Assembly: GCF_001713395.1 (NCBI RefSeq)
Contig: NZ_CP016452.1
Coordinates: 2,156,161 to 2,220,160, forward strand
Direction: 5' to 3'
Source: Sinorhizobium sp. RAC02
GTDB lineage: Bacteria; Pseudomonadota; Alphaproteobacteria; Rhizobiales; Rhizobiaceae
Length of the DNA stretch: 64,000 bases
Positions 34,048-43,388 of the stretch are shown here, in pieces. Below the pieces are notes generated by a model. It did no database searches. It saw only the letters and a list, made by a program, of their open reading frames with translations, and had not been told where the DNA came from. The position numbers and the translations under genes are program-made. How positions within the stretch are numbered: the stretch's first letter is position 1; the number at the start of each line of letters is the position of its first letter.

Positions 34048-34832
34048 AGAAGATCATCGGGCTCTACGTTCCCGCCGCCACGCTCATCGGCTACGTCTTC
34101 CTCTTCGCACCGCTGGTGGTGCTGGTGATCTACGCTTTCAATGCCGGCCGGACGACGGTGGTCTGGGAGGGCTTTTCGCTCGCCTGGTTCGCCGAAGCAC
34201 TCAGTGATCGCGGGCTCCGTGCTGGCCTGAAGGTCAGCGTTATCGTTGCGATCGCCTCTGCGGCGCTCGCTACCGCCATCGGCACCAGTGCTGCACTCGC
34301 CGTGGTCAAGCGCCCCTTCGCTGGAAAAAACCTGTTTTCGACGCTGGTGATCGCGCCGCTCGTTCTGCCGGAAATCGTGCTCGCCGTCGGCCTGCTCGTC
34401 GCCACCGTCTGGACCGGCATTCCGCTCGGCTACGGCACGTTGATCGCCGGCCATGTGCTCGTGTCGATCCCGTTCAGCTTCCTCATCGTGCGGGCGGCCG
34501 CCTCCGGCCTCGATCCGCGCCTCGACGAGGCAGCGGCGGATCTCGGCGCCAATGGCAAGCAGGCCTTCCTGCGCGTGACGCTGCCGCTGCTGGCGCCTGC
34601 CATTCTTTCGGCTTTCCTGCTCTGCGCGGTCATCTCCTTCGACAATTTCGTCATCTCGACCTTCGTGTCGGGTGTCGGCACCACGCCGCTGCCAATCCAG
34701 ATCTACGCCACCCTGAAGACCGGCCTGACGCCGAAGATCAACGCGCTCGGCGCGATGCTGATCGCCGTCAACGTGCTCGTCATCCTCATCGTCATGGGTC
34801 GCTACCTCAAGACGGTTCGCAAGCCTTCATAA
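34044..34832 (+). CDS. ABC transporter permease, PotC-like
   Basis: A 262-residue permease with the EAA loop DEAAADLGANGKQAFLRVTLPLLAPA and the PotC-type segment VISFDNFVISTFVSGVGTTPLPIQIY. It completes the channel of the importer. The binding-protein gene begins 30 bp downstream after a GGGGAA ribosome site. Confidence 0.92.
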   Translation: MKKIIGLYVPAATLIGYVFLFAPLVVLVIYAFNAGRTTVVWEGFSLAWFAEALSDRGLRAGLKVSVIVAIASAALATAIGTSAALAVVKRPFAGKNLFSTLVIAPLVLPEIVLAVGLLVATVWTGIPLGYGTLIAGHVLVSIPFSFLIVRAAASGLDPRLDEAAADLGANGKQAFLRVTLPLLAPAILSAFLLCAVISFDNFVISTFVSGVGTTPLPIQIYATLKTGLTPKINALGAMLIAVNVLVILIVMGRYLKTVRKPS

Positions 34833-34862
34833 GATCATCAATCAAAAAAGGGGAATGCAACA

Positions 34863-35891
34863 ATGAAAAACTGGAAGACCCTCTTCACCACCGCCAGCCT
34901 CATCGCCTTTGCGTCCGGCGCCTCGGCCGCCGAACTCAACATCTACGCCTGGTCCGGCGAAGTGCCGCAGGAAATCGTCGATGACTTCTCCAAGGAGACC
35001 GGCATCACGGTGACCTTCGATACCTACGATTCCAATGAAACGATGATGGCGAAGCTGTCCGCCGGTGCGACCGGCTACGACCTCATCGAACCGAGCCAGT
35101 ACACCGTGCAGGTGCTCGCCAAGCAGGGTTTGCTGCAGGAACTGGACCATGCCAAGATCCCCAACATCGGCAATCTCGGCGCCCCCTTCAAGGAAGTCTC
35201 CTTCGATCCGGGCCAGAAGTGGTCGGTGCCCTATATCTGGGGTACGACGGGCTTCGCCTATAACGAGGATTGCGTAAAAACCCCGCCGACGAGTTGGAAG
35301 GCGTTGTGGGATCCGCAGTACGAAGGCCGGATCTACATGCTCGACAACATGCTGGCAGCCTATATCGCCGGTCTTCAGGTCAACGGCTTCGATGCCGGCA
35401 CCACCAAGCCGGAAGAGATCGAAAAGGCGACCCAGTCGCTGATCGAGCAGAAGAAGGTGCTCGGCGGCTACAACAGCACGAACTACGGCGACCTGCTCGC
35501 ATCGGGCGAGGCCTGCGTCGTGCAGGGCTGGAACGGCTCGATTGCCCAGGTCACCGCGACCAATCCGAAGGTGAAGTACGTCATCCCGGATGAAGGCGGC
35601 TCGATGTGGATCGACGGTTTCGCCATTCCGACCTCCGCGAAGAATGTCGAGGAAGCCTACAAGTTCATCGACTACATCATGCGGCCCGAAGTCGCCGCCA
35701 AGGCGGCCAACCTGTCGAAATCGGCGACGGTGATCGACAAGGCCAAGGCACTGCTGCCGAAGGACGTGGTGGAGAATGCCGCGATCTACCCGCCGGAAGA
35801 CAAGCTCATGAAGGCCGACTTCATCCTCGACGTCGGCGACGCCACAAAACTCTATCAGGACGGTTGGACCAAGGTGAAGACCGCGCAGTAA
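34863..35891 (+). CDS. Periplasmic binding protein, PotD/spermidine-putrescine type
   Basis: A 342-residue exported protein: the signal peptide ends with GASAA, then ELNIYAWSGEVPQEIVDDFSKETG, the standard PotD-type mature start. Also seen are YDLIEPSQYTVQVL, PYIWGTTGFAYNED, GEACVVQGWNGSIAQ and MWIDGFAIPTSAKN. The ligand may be a polyamine, but related proteins bind other cationic compounds and amino-acid derivatives. The catabolic genes downstream (RraA-, HpcH- and ThDP-type) point to something other than simple polyamines. A strong hairpin follows the gene. Confidence 0.9.
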   Translation: MKNWKTLFTTASLIAFASGASAAELNIYAWSGEVPQEIVDDFSKETGITVTFDTYDSNETMMAKLSAGATGYDLIEPSQYTVQVLAKQGLLQELDHAKIPNIGNLGAPFKEVSFDPGQKWSVPYIWGTTGFAYNEDCVKTPPTSWKALWDPQYEGRIYMLDNMLAAYIAGLQVNGFDAGTTKPEEIEKATQSLIEQKKVLGGYNSTNYGDLLASGEACVVQGWNGSIAQVTATNPKVKYVIPDEGGSMWIDGFAIPTSAKNVEEAYKFIDYIMRPEVAAKAANLSKSATVIDKAKALLPKDVVENAAIYPPEDKLMKADFILDVGDATKLYQDGWTKVKTAQ

Positions 35892-35905
35892 CGCGTCGGA
35901 TCATC

Positions 35906-35933
35906 GGCAGCCGGATGCAAACCACCGGCTGCC
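35906..35933 (+). promoter_or_regulatory. Intra-operon hairpin after the PotD-like gene
   Basis: GGCAGCCGG (35906-35914) and CCGGCTGCC (35925-35933) form a perfect 9-bp stem with a 10-nt loop, followed by a C/T-rich tract (CTTTCCTTCCT). It lies 15 bp after the binding-protein stop and 30 bp before the ATPase start. Partial termination or mRNA protection would give more binding protein than ATPase. Confidence 0.6.
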
Positions 35934-35963
35934 CTTTCCTTCCTCAGCGAGTTCCAGAACGAT

Positions 35964-37085
35964 ATGCCGCCTGACATCAAGACAGAGCCGGCCGGCGCAA
36001 GCCGTGCCGCCATCGAACTGATCGATATCCGCAAGGCCTTCGGCACGGGCAGTGACACCGCCTATGCCGTCGACCGGATGAACCTCACCATCAAGGCGGG
36101 CGAATTCTTCACCTTCCTCGGCCCCTCCGGCTGCGGCAAGACGACGACATTGCGCATGATCGCCGGTTTCGAGGAGCCGACGTCTGGCCGCCTGCTGCTC
36201 GACGGCAAGGACGTGACCGGCGTGCCGGCCCACCAGCGCAACGTCAACACCGTGTTCCAGAGCTACGCACTCTTTCCGCATCTCAATGTCGGCGAGAATG
36301 TCGGTTTCGGCCTCTCGGTCAAGGGCGTTGCGAAGGGCGAGATTCGCGAGCGGGTGAAGGCAGCGCTCGACAGCGTGCACATGGCGCACGCCATCGACCG
36401 CAAGCCCTCCGCCCTTTCCGGCGGCCAGCAGCAGCGCATCGCGCTCGCCCGTGCGTTGATCAACCAACCCTCCGTGCTGTTGCTCGACGAACCGTTCGGC
36501 GCGCTCGACCTGAAGCTGCGCCGCGAGATGCAGATGGAGGTGAAGGAGATGCAACGCCGCCTCGGCATCACCTTTATCTTCGTCACCCACGACCAGGAAG
36601 AGGCGCTGACCATGTCGGACCGCATCGCGGTGATGAACAATGGCGTCATCCAGCAGATCGATGGTCCGGTCGACCTCTACGAGCGGCCGACCAACCGCTT
36701 CACCGCCGGCTTCATCGGCGACATGAACCTCATCGAAGGCCGCGTTGCCGGACATAACGGTGATCGTCTTGTGGTGGAGGCCGCCGGCAACAGGCTTGAG
36801 CTTCCGAACGAGCCGAGCTTGCGGTCCGGCGATCCCTGCACGCTCGCCATTCGCCCGGAGGCCTTGCATTTCGTCGATGGCAATGCCGGCGCGACCGTTC
36901 GCTTCTCCGGCACGGTTGGCGCCGCCGTCTATATCGGCACCGACACCGTCTGCAGCCTGGTGCTTGCCGATGACAGCCGTTTGCATGCCCGGGTGCGCAA
37001 TGGCGGCGACCGGCCGACCCCGAACCCCGGAGAGCCAGGCATTCTCGCCTGCGCACCCTCCGCGATCAGACTTCTCACGCAATAG
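35964..37085 (+). CDS. ABC transporter ATPase, PotA-like
   Basis: A 373-residue ATPase with Walker A (GPSGCGKTTTL), signature LSGGQQQRIALARAL, Walker B (VLLLDEPFGALDL), switch His (FVTHDQEEALTMSDR) and a C-terminal TOBE_2 domain. It energises the importer formed by the preceding permeases. The usual order potABCD is changed here to B-C-D-A with regulator first. Confidence 0.93.
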   Translation: MPPDIKTEPAGASRAAIELIDIRKAFGTGSDTAYAVDRMNLTIKAGEFFTFLGPSGCGKTTTLRMIAGFEEPTSGRLLLDGKDVTGVPAHQRNVNTVFQSYALFPHLNVGENVGFGLSVKGVAKGEIRERVKAALDSVHMAHAIDRKPSALSGGQQQRIALARALINQPSVLLLDEPFGALDLKLRREMQMEVKEMQRRLGITFIFVTHDQEEALTMSDRIAVMNNGVIQQIDGPVDLYERPTNRFTAGFIGDMNLIEGRVAGHNGDRLVVEAAGNRLELPNEPSLRSGDPCTLAIRPEALHFVDGNAGATVRFSGTVGAAVYIGTDTVCSLVLADDSRLHARVRNGGDRPTPNPGEPGILACAPSAIRLLTQ

Positions 37086-37099
37086 GATGCCCCTTCATC

Positions 37100-37795
37100 A
37101 TGTCGATCAAATCCTACCGGATCGCCGATCCCGCGCCGCAACTCGATGCCGGCCTCATGGCCCGTTTTGCCCGCGTCGAGGCCGCGACCGTCGGCCACTA
37201 CCTGCACGACCGCTTCATGCGCAATGACCTGCGTCCGCTGATCGATGGCGTGCGGGTGGCGGGCACGGCGCAGACCGTCTCGATCCCCGGCCCTGATTCC
37301 ACCCTGCTCTACCACGCAATGGACCGAGTGCGGCCCGGTGACATCCTGGTGATCGACCGGGCAGGCGACGAGCGCCACGCCGCCTGGGGCGGTTTCATGG
37401 CCGCGGTCGCCAAGGAGCGCAAGCTTGCCGCCGTCATCATCGACGGCATGATCACCGACCCGGCCGCCATCCGCGAGGCAGGCGTGCCGACCTGGGCGCG
37501 CGGTGTTTCGCCGATCACCACGAAACTGCTCAATCTCGGCGGCGGCTACAACATTCCCGTCTCCTGCGGTGGCGTCACCGTCAATCCGGGCGATGCGATC
37601 CTTGCCGACGACTGCGGCATCCTCGTACTGTCGCCGGCCGAAGTGGCCGGCATTGCCGATATCGCACTGGCTGACCAGGAGGACGAGGGAAGCTGGGTGG
37701 CGCGCATCAATGCCGGCGGCACGTTACAGGAACTGGTTGATATCGCCGGCATGATCGCCGAGCGGCAGAAGAAGGATGGAGCCGCCCATGGCTGA
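37100..37795 (+). CDS. RraA-family protein with altered catalytic Arg
   Basis: A 231-residue RraA/4-hydroxy-4-methyl-2-oxoglutarate-aldolase-like protein. Family elements are clear: HAAWGGFMAAVAKERKLAAVIIDG, WARGVSP, IPVSCGGVTVNPGDAILADDCGILVL. In the aldolase members the motif reads GxxRD with the Arg and Asp catalytic; here it reads GMITD (Thr119-Asp120), so the Arg is lost. It may still be a lyase, decarboxylase or hydratase with another base, or a binding protein. It sits 14 bp after the ATPase gene and overlaps the HpcH-like gene. Confidence 0.82.
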   Translation: MSIKSYRIADPAPQLDAGLMARFARVEAATVGHYLHDRFMRNDLRPLIDGVRVAGTAQTVSIPGPDSTLLYHAMDRVRPGDILVIDRAGDERHAAWGGFMAAVAKERKLAAVIIDGMITDPAAIREAGVPTWARGVSPITTKLLNLGGGYNIPVSCGGVTVNPGDAILADDCGILVLSPAEVAGIADIALADQEDEGSWVARINAGGTLQELVDIAGMIAERQKKDGAAHG

Positions 37796-38510
37796 TACAC
37801 TCAAAAACCTCGCTGTCTGGCTCTCGACCCCGCACCAAGCGATGATCGAAATCGCCCACGACATCGGCTACCGCCACATCGTGCTCGACATTGAGCATGG
37901 CCTGTTCGACCTCGAAGCGCTGGACCGCATTCTGGCGCTCGGCAAGGCGCTCGGCATGACCATGCATGCCAAGGTGCTCGGGCCAGAGGCAATCCCGATC
38001 CAGCAGGCACTCGACATGGGCGCCGACAGCGTCATCATCCCCCATATCGGCGATGTCGAGCATGCGCGTCGCGTGACCGCCTCGGCCAAATATCCGACGC
38101 TCGGTACGCGCAGTTTTTCTGGCACCCGCCCCGCCCGCTACGGCGGCGTGAAGCCGGAATATTACGACAATGAGAACGCCAAGACACGCTGCTATCCGAT
38201 GATCGAATCGGCTGCCGCTCTCAAGGATGTCGAAGCCATCCTCGCGCTTCCCACCGTTGACGGCCTTTTCGTCGGCCCAAGCGATCTTTCGCTTGATTCC
38301 GGCCGCGGCGCCTATCGCAACACGGATGCCGATAAGGCCGACCTCCGCAAGATCGCCGAGGCCGCCCAAAAGGCCGGCAAGCCGTGGATCATGCCGGCCT
38401 GGTCCCGCCCCGAACGCGCCTTTGCGCAGGAACTCGGCGCGAGCCTGATGGTGGTGGCCGACGAATACGGCTCGATCTGGACCGGCCTCGAAGACGCAGC
38501 GAAACCCTGA
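37788..38510 (+). CDS. HpcH/HpaI-family class II aldolase
   Basis: A 240-residue (beta/alpha)8 aldolase. The catalytic His is in VLDIEHGLFD, the Glu metal ligand in PMIESAAAL and the Asp ligand in FVGPSDLSLDSG. I chose ATG 37788 (GGAG 6 nt upstream) over 37776; both overlap the RraA stop. The phosphate- or carboxylate-binding Arg of many members is Lys in HAKVLG. Members cleave 2-oxo-4-hydroxy acids to pyruvate and an aldehyde. The partner enzymes suggest it acts on a metabolite of the PotABCD-imported compound. Confidence 0.87.
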   Translation: MADTLKNLAVWLSTPHQAMIEIAHDIGYRHIVLDIEHGLFDLEALDRILALGKALGMTMHAKVLGPEAIPIQQALDMGADSVIIPHIGDVEHARRVTASAKYPTLGTRSFSGTRPARYGGVKPEYYDNENAKTRCYPMIESAAALKDVEAILALPTVDGLFVGPSDLSLDSGRGAYRNTDADKADLRKIAEAAQKAGKPWIMPAWSRPERAFAQELGASLMVVADEYGSIWTGLEDAAKP

Positions 38511-38538
38511 AAACCAATTTTTCCGAACGGATTCCATT

Positions 38539-40155
38539 ATGAACGAGACCATTTCCTGCGGCAGCCGCCTGATGCAGATCCTGAAGGCCTATGGCGTCGA
38601 CACCGTCTTCGGCATGCCGGGCGTGCACACGCTCGAAGCCTATCGCGGCATGGATGCCGCCGGCATCCGCCATATCGGCGTACGTCATGAACAGGGCGCC
38701 GGCTTCATGGCCGATGGTTACGCCCGCATGTCGGGCAAGCCCGGCGTCTGCGTGCTGATCTCCGGCCCGGGCGTCACCAATGCCGCGACCCCGATCGGCC
38801 AGGCCTATTCCGACAGTGTGCCGATGCTGGTCATCACCTCCGTCGCAGCCAACAAGGACCTCGGCATGGGCCGCGGCACGTTGCACGAGATCACCGACCA
38901 GTCGGCCGTCACACGTCCCCTCACCGCCTTCTCCGAGACCGCCACCAACCCCGAGCAGGTGCGCGAATATATCGCCCGTGCCTTCGCCCTCTTCGAAAGC
39001 GGCCGGCCGCGCCCGGTGCATGTCTCGATCCCGCTCGACGTGTTCAAGGCGCCCGACGACAAGCCAGCAAGCCGGCGCACCACCGCGCGCCGCCGCGCAC
39101 CCGATGCCGCGCAGGTCGAGGCGGCGGCCGCCATCCTCAACGCGGCGAAACGGCCGGTCATCCTTGCCGGCGGTGGTGCCGTTTCCGCGTCCGTCAAGGT
39201 CCGGGCGCTGGCGGAAAAGATCGGCGCAGCCGTGGTTCCGACCATTGCGGCCAAGGGCATTCTGCCCGACGACCATCCGCTCGCCCTGGAGGTGACGGTG
39301 GACCGCGGCGCCACCCAAGCCTTCGTGTGCGATGCCGATGCAGTGTTGCTCATCGGTACCGAGCTTGCTGAACCCGACATCTGGCTCGACGGCCCGCTGC
39401 CGATGAACGGCAAGCTCATTCGCATCGACATCGACCCCGCGACGCTGGTGCGCGACTATGATGTGGACGTCGCCATGGAGGCGGACGCGAAACTGGCCGT
39501 GGCAGCGATCACCGAAAAAGTCTCGCCGGCCAAGGGCTTCAAGGACAGCAACGCCATTGCCGAACTGCGCGCCACCGAGCGCGACGGGCTGACACCGCTC
39601 GAGCAAAAACATGTCCGTGTGCTCGACAGCCTGCGCAACGCCATTCCCGACGACGGCGTCATCTATACCGACATGACGCAACTCGCCTATACCGGCTATG
39701 CCTTCTATCGTAGCGCCCTGCCCCGCACCTGGCACTTTCCGGCAGGCTTCGGCACACTCGGCTATGCACTCCCGGCGGCGATCGGCGGCAAGATTGCCAG
39801 CCCCCAAACGCCGGTCGCCGTCATCGTCGGCGACGGCGGCTTCCAGTTCACGCTACAGGAACTCGGCACGGCGGTGGAAAACAAGCTGCCGCTCGCCATC
39901 ATCCTGTGGAACAATGACAGTCTCGCCCAAATCCGCGACGGCATGATCGTTCGCGATATCCCGACCATCGGCGTCAACCAGCACAATCCGGATTTCGTCA
40001 AGCTCGCCGAAGCCTATGGCTGCCGGACAGCAGAACCCACGAGTTTCGACGAGCTGGAAGAAGCGGTCAAATCCGCCTTCGCCACGGACGGCCCAACGCT
40101 CATCCACCTGCGTGAAAGCGCCCCGTTCCTTGGGAAGGGCCAGACACCGGCCTGA
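38539..40155 (+). CDS. Thiamine-diphosphate-dependent decarboxylase, acetolactate-synthase/AruI-like
   Basis: A 538-residue ThDP enzyme with the three standard domains. The catalytic Glu is in VRHEQGAGFMADGYAR (about residue 50), the middle domain is NAAKRPVILAGGGAVS, and the ThDP-magnesium motif runs GDGGFQFTLQELGTAVENKLPLAI to NN (about residues 430-460, quoted in part). The N-terminus (YGVDTVFGMPGVHTLEAYRG) and overall sequence resemble 5-guanidino-2-oxopentanoate decarboxylase (AruI) of the arginine transaminase route more than true acetolactate synthases. Substrate assignment is tentative. It is the last gene of the PotABCD-type operon, and a terminator follows. Confidence 0.85.
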   Translation: MNETISCGSRLMQILKAYGVDTVFGMPGVHTLEAYRGMDAAGIRHIGVRHEQGAGFMADGYARMSGKPGVCVLISGPGVTNAATPIGQAYSDSVPMLVITSVAANKDLGMGRGTLHEITDQSAVTRPLTAFSETATNPEQVREYIARAFALFESGRPRPVHVSIPLDVFKAPDDKPASRRTTARRRAPDAAQVEAAAAILNAAKRPVILAGGGAVSASVKVRALAEKIGAAVVPTIAAKGILPDDHPLALEVTVDRGATQAFVCDADAVLLIGTELAEPDIWLDGPLPMNGKLIRIDIDPATLVRDYDVDVAMEADAKLAVAAITEKVSPAKGFKDSNAIAELRATERDGLTPLEQKHVRVLDSLRNAIPDDGVIYTDMTQLAYTGYAFYRSALPRTWHFPAGFGTLGYALPAAIGGKIASPQTPVAVIVGDGGFQFTLQELGTAVENKLPLAIILWNNDSLAQIRDGMIVRDIPTIGVNQHNPDFVKLAEAYGCRTAEPTSFDELEEAVKSAFATDGPTLIHLRESAPFLGKGQTPA

Positions 40156-40188
40156 GCGAGGTTGAGATGGCCGCGTGAAAGCCGGGAT

Positions 40189-40231
40189 TGCTGGAAAACA
40201 ACGGACGGCCGTCGTCCTTGTTTTCTCAGCA
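40189..40231. terminator. Strong bidirectional terminator hairpin
   Basis: TGCTG and GAAAACAA (40189-40201), then GGACG (40203-40207), pair with CGTCC (40213-40217), TTGTTTTC (40218-40225) and CAGCA (40227-40231). The result is a long stem with A-rich and T-rich shoulders, as expected for termination in both directions. It separates the ThDP gene and the convergent M24 peptidase gene and overlaps the peptidase stop codon. Confidence 0.75.
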
Positions 40232-42067
40232 GTCCGAAACTTTCTCATGGTGGGCAGCTCGTCTCAGGCGGCGCTGCTCATCGATGGATTGTGTCTGACT
40301 TAGGAGCCATGGCAGGGCGCCAGCGCCGACACGGGTTTTTAGCTGAGCGTGAACACGGGCGTGGTAACGATCGAGGAAGGCACATTCGGCGGGGCTCAAC
40401 GTATCGAGATCGGCCATCGCAAGGTCGATGGGCACGAGCGTGAGCGAGGCGAAGCGGCAGAAGCCGTCTCCGTCGGCGATGACCTCCACCTGGTTTTCGA
40501 TGCGCATGCCAAAGGCGCCTTCCTTGTAGTAGCCGGGCTCCACCGTCATGATGTTGCCGGGCACAAGGCCGTGAAGGTTCGGTTTTCGGTCGAAGCGGTG
40601 CGGATATTCGTGCACGAGCAGATTGTGCCCCACCCCGTGGCCGGTTCCGTGATCATAGTCGAGGCCTGCCTCCCACAGCGCTCGACGCGCGAAAGCGTCA
40701 AGTTGATGGCCCTGCGTCCCGACCGGAAAACGCACCGACAGCAGCGACAGGAAGCCCTTCAGGACGGCCGTATAGGCGAGCCGCATTTCGGCGCTCGGGG
40801 CGCCGAGCATCAGCGTTCGCGTCAGGTCGGTGGTGCCGTTCAGATATTGTCCACCGGAATCCACCAGGTAGGGTGTGGCGGTGTCGATTGCCGCATCGGT
40901 TTCCGGCCGTGCCGCATAATGGCACATGGCCGCATTGGCGCCGGCGGCGGAAATCGTGCGGAAGCTCGGCTCGATGAAGCCGGCCCGCTCCTGCCGGAAG
41001 GCGAGCAGCCGTGCCTCGGCCTCAAGCTCGGTCAATGGCCTTGCCGTACCTTGGCGCGCCGGCACCTCAGTCGCGACCCAGGCCAGAAATTCGATAACGG
41101 CGATGCCGTCTTCGAGATGGCAATCGCGGTATCCCTGAAGCTCGGCCGGCGTCTTCGCCGCCTTGGCAAGCGTGATTGGGCTCGTCTGCGCCGCCAGTCT
41201 GCCACCAGGACCAAGGACGCAGGCACGGACCGCCGTTGGCGCGAAATCCGCGTCGATCAGCGCCGTCCTGTCCGCAACCGTCTCCGCTAGCCGGTCGAGA
41301 AACTGCTCCGGCGGCGAGAGCGTCACGTCGGCAAGCTCGTAGGCGTCGAGATCGTTGCCGAGCTTGCGCCGGTCGACGAACCATTCGAGCCGATTGTTCG
41401 CATCGAGTAGCAGGAAAGAATGCGGCACGGGGTTCATCGGCACATCAGAGCCGCGCACGTTGAGAAGCCAGGCGATGTTGTCAGGTAGAGTCTCCACCAG
41501 CAGGTCCGCGCCACGCTCTCGCAAGCCTTCGGAAATGCGCGCCCGCTTGTCGGCCGCCGTTTCCCCGGCAACCTGCGGCGGCATCGCGCGGATCGCGCCG
41601 AGCGGGCGGGCGGGACGGTCGCGCCATACGGCATCGAAGGGATCGTCGTCGAGCGCAAGAAGCTCCGCCCCCGCTGCCGCGCATCCGGCTGCCAGCCGGT
41701 CGTACAGGTTGCCGGCGATCAGCATGGTGTCGATACCGATGCGCCAGCCCGGACGGGCATGGGCTTTCAGCCAGCGGTCGAGCGGATCATCGTGCAGATG
41801 GCGCATGTCGAACAGCGCCGGATCGACCTCCTGCCGCACCTGGACCTGATAGCGGCCGTCCACGAAGATCAGGGCGCTGTCCTCAAGCACGAGCGCGAGG
41901 CCTGCAGAGCCGGAGAAGCCGCTGAGATAGTGCAGGCAATCGTCGCGCGGGGCAGTCACTTCGCTCTGGTGGGCGTCCGTGCGCGGCACGATCAGCCCGT
42001 CCAGGCCGGACGCAGCCAGCCAGCCGCGCAGCGCCGCCAGCGCCGGCGCACGGTGGTTTGTCGTCAT
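40226..42067 (-). CDS. Xaa-Pro aminopeptidase (M24B, aminopeptidase P)
   Basis: A 613-residue cytoplasmic peptidase with creatinase-type N-terminal and middle domains followed by the M24 pita-bread domain. The dinuclear metal ligands are visible: Asp in YLVDSGGQY and TDLTRT, His in HGTGHGVGHNLLVHEYPH, Glu in TVEPGYY and Glu in GMRIENQ. It removes an N-terminal residue next to proline. It is the last gene of the peptide-uptake operon, 16 bp after the S33 hydrolase gene, which fits use of proline-containing peptides. Confidence 0.92.
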   Translation of the reverse strand: MTTNHRAPALAALRGWLAASGLDGLIVPRTDAHQSEVTAPRDDCLHYLSGFSGSAGLALVLEDSALIFVDGRYQVQVRQEVDPALFDMRHLHDDPLDRWLKAHARPGWRIGIDTMLIAGNLYDRLAAGCAAAGAELLALDDDPFDAVWRDRPARPLGAIRAMPPQVAGETAADKRARISEGLRERGADLLVETLPDNIAWLLNVRGSDVPMNPVPHSFLLLDANNRLEWFVDRRKLGNDLDAYELADVTLSPPEQFLDRLAETVADRTALIDADFAPTAVRACVLGPGGRLAAQTSPITLAKAAKTPAELQGYRDCHLEDGIAVIEFLAWVATEVPARQGTARPLTELEAEARLLAFRQERAGFIEPSFRTISAAGANAAMCHYAARPETDAAIDTATPYLVDSGGQYLNGTTDLTRTLMLGAPSAEMRLAYTAVLKGFLSLLSVRFPVGTQGHQLDAFARRALWEAGLDYDHGTGHGVGHNLLVHEYPHRFDRKPNLHGLVPGNIMTVEPGYYKEGAFGMRIENQVEVIADGDGFCRFASLTLVPIDLAMADLDTLSPAECAFLDRYHARVHAQLKTRVGAGALPWLLSQTQSIDEQRRLRRAAHHEKVSDC

Positions 42068-42083
42068 AATATGTGTCTTTCCC

Positions 42084-43379
42084 TTACCGATCCGCGTTCA
42101 GCGGCCCGCCCTTTTCGGCCACCAGTGCGACAAGCCGATCGAAGACCGCGCCCGACTGGCGAATGCCGTCATGCTCGAATTCGTTGGTGATCCAGAAATC
42201 CAGGTTGCCGACGGCGCGTGCCGTCTGAAGCGACAGCCCGGCATCGACATACATGTCGTCGTGATAGATCGCCGCCGAAACCGGAACCGTGTTGGCCGCA
42301 AGCCGGTCCTTGTCGTACAGCCGGCTGTAGCACGGGCGGCGGGCGAGTGCCTCGGCGGCGGCGCGGAACGGCCGCAACAGGGCAATCTCCTCGAACATCG
42401 ACGGATAGATCATCTCGCCGGTGAAAAGCAGCGGTCGCGCCTTAACGTCAAACTCGGGGAACTCGCCGAGCAGGCGTTCCGCCGACCAGGCCGTGGCGCC
42501 CTCACCCTCACCGTAGATCGCCTCGTGGATCGCGGCAAACAGCGGATTGCCATGATAGGCGGTCAGGTGCATGACGGAAGCGAGGAACTGGTCGGACAGG
42601 CGGTCGCCGGCAAAGGCTTCCTCGACCAACCAGTGAATGTTCTCGAAGCCCGGCCCCATGCCCAAGTCAAGGCCGAGGCTCTGGAAGCGTCGCACGGTCA
42701 GGCGGTCGCCATCGGGCAGCAGCACCACATTGGCATCGATGAAATCGGCGATGCGCGCCACCAGCGCGCCGTCCTCCGGATATCGCTTGTAGAAGACGTC
42801 GTTCTTGTCACGCACGCGCGGGTAGGTATGGCGATAGACCTCGTCGGCCGATGGGTCGAGGCTCGGTATGCCGCCCGCAATGTAACAGGCCGAAAGAGCC
42901 TCCGGCGCGCGGCTCAGATAGGTGAGCGTGAGGAAGCCGCCATAGCTCTGGCCGAGCGTCTGCCAGCGCTTGCCCCCGAAGCTGGTCTTGCGCAGGTGCT
43001 CGAGGTCGTCGACGATGGAATCGGCACGGAAACATGCAAGATAGTCGGCTCCCGCCTCGGCGTCGAAGCCCGCGATTGTTGCCGCATCGACCGGCGTCGA
43101 GCGGCCGGTACCACGTTGGTCGGGCAGGATGACGCGGTGCGTCTTCAGCGCCTTGTGCAGCCACGGCGGGCCACCGCGTGTCGGCCGCGGCGACTTGCCG
43201 CCCGGCCCGCCTTGCAGGAAGCAGAGCAGCGGCAGCGCTTCATCCTTGCGGGCGGGATCGACCACCTCGCGGGCAAAAACCTCAATGGTCTTGCCATCCG
43301 GCGCCGCCCAGTCGAGCGGGACCGTGACGACGTGATCGCGGATATGCAGGCCGGGAATGGTGTATTCGGTGACGATCAT
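42084..43379 (-). CDS. Alpha/beta hydrolase, S33 prolyl-iminopeptidase-like
   Basis: A 431-residue alpha/beta hydrolase. The oxyanion segment is LCFLQGGPGGKSP (HGGPG-like), the nucleophile elbow is TLGQSYGGFLTL (Ser in GxSxG) and a C-terminal HDD/FEHDG region supplies acid and His. The DQRGTGRS motif is typical of S33 peptidases that release N-terminal proline. It is longer than most prolyl iminopeptidases, as in the proline/aminopeptidase subgroup. It lies between the permease and M24 genes of the peptide operon. Confidence 0.87.
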   Translation of the reverse strand: MIVTEYTIPGLHIRDHVVTVPLDWAAPDGKTIEVFAREVVDPARKDEALPLLCFLQGGPGGKSPRPTRGGPPWLHKALKTHRVILPDQRGTGRSTPVDAATIAGFDAEAGADYLACFRADSIVDDLEHLRKTSFGGKRWQTLGQSYGGFLTLTYLSRAPEALSACYIAGGIPSLDPSADEVYRHTYPRVRDKNDVFYKRYPEDGALVARIADFIDANVVLLPDGDRLTVRRFQSLGLDLGMGPGFENIHWLVEEAFAGDRLSDQFLASVMHLTAYHGNPLFAAIHEAIYGEGEGATAWSAERLLGEFPEFDVKARPLLFTGEMIYPSMFEEIALLRPFRAAAEALARRPCYSRLYDKDRLAANTVPVSAAIYHDDMYVDAGLSLQTARAVGNLDFWITNEFEHDGIRQSGAVFDRLVALVAEKGGPLNADR

Positions 43380-43388
43380 GGGAAGTCC

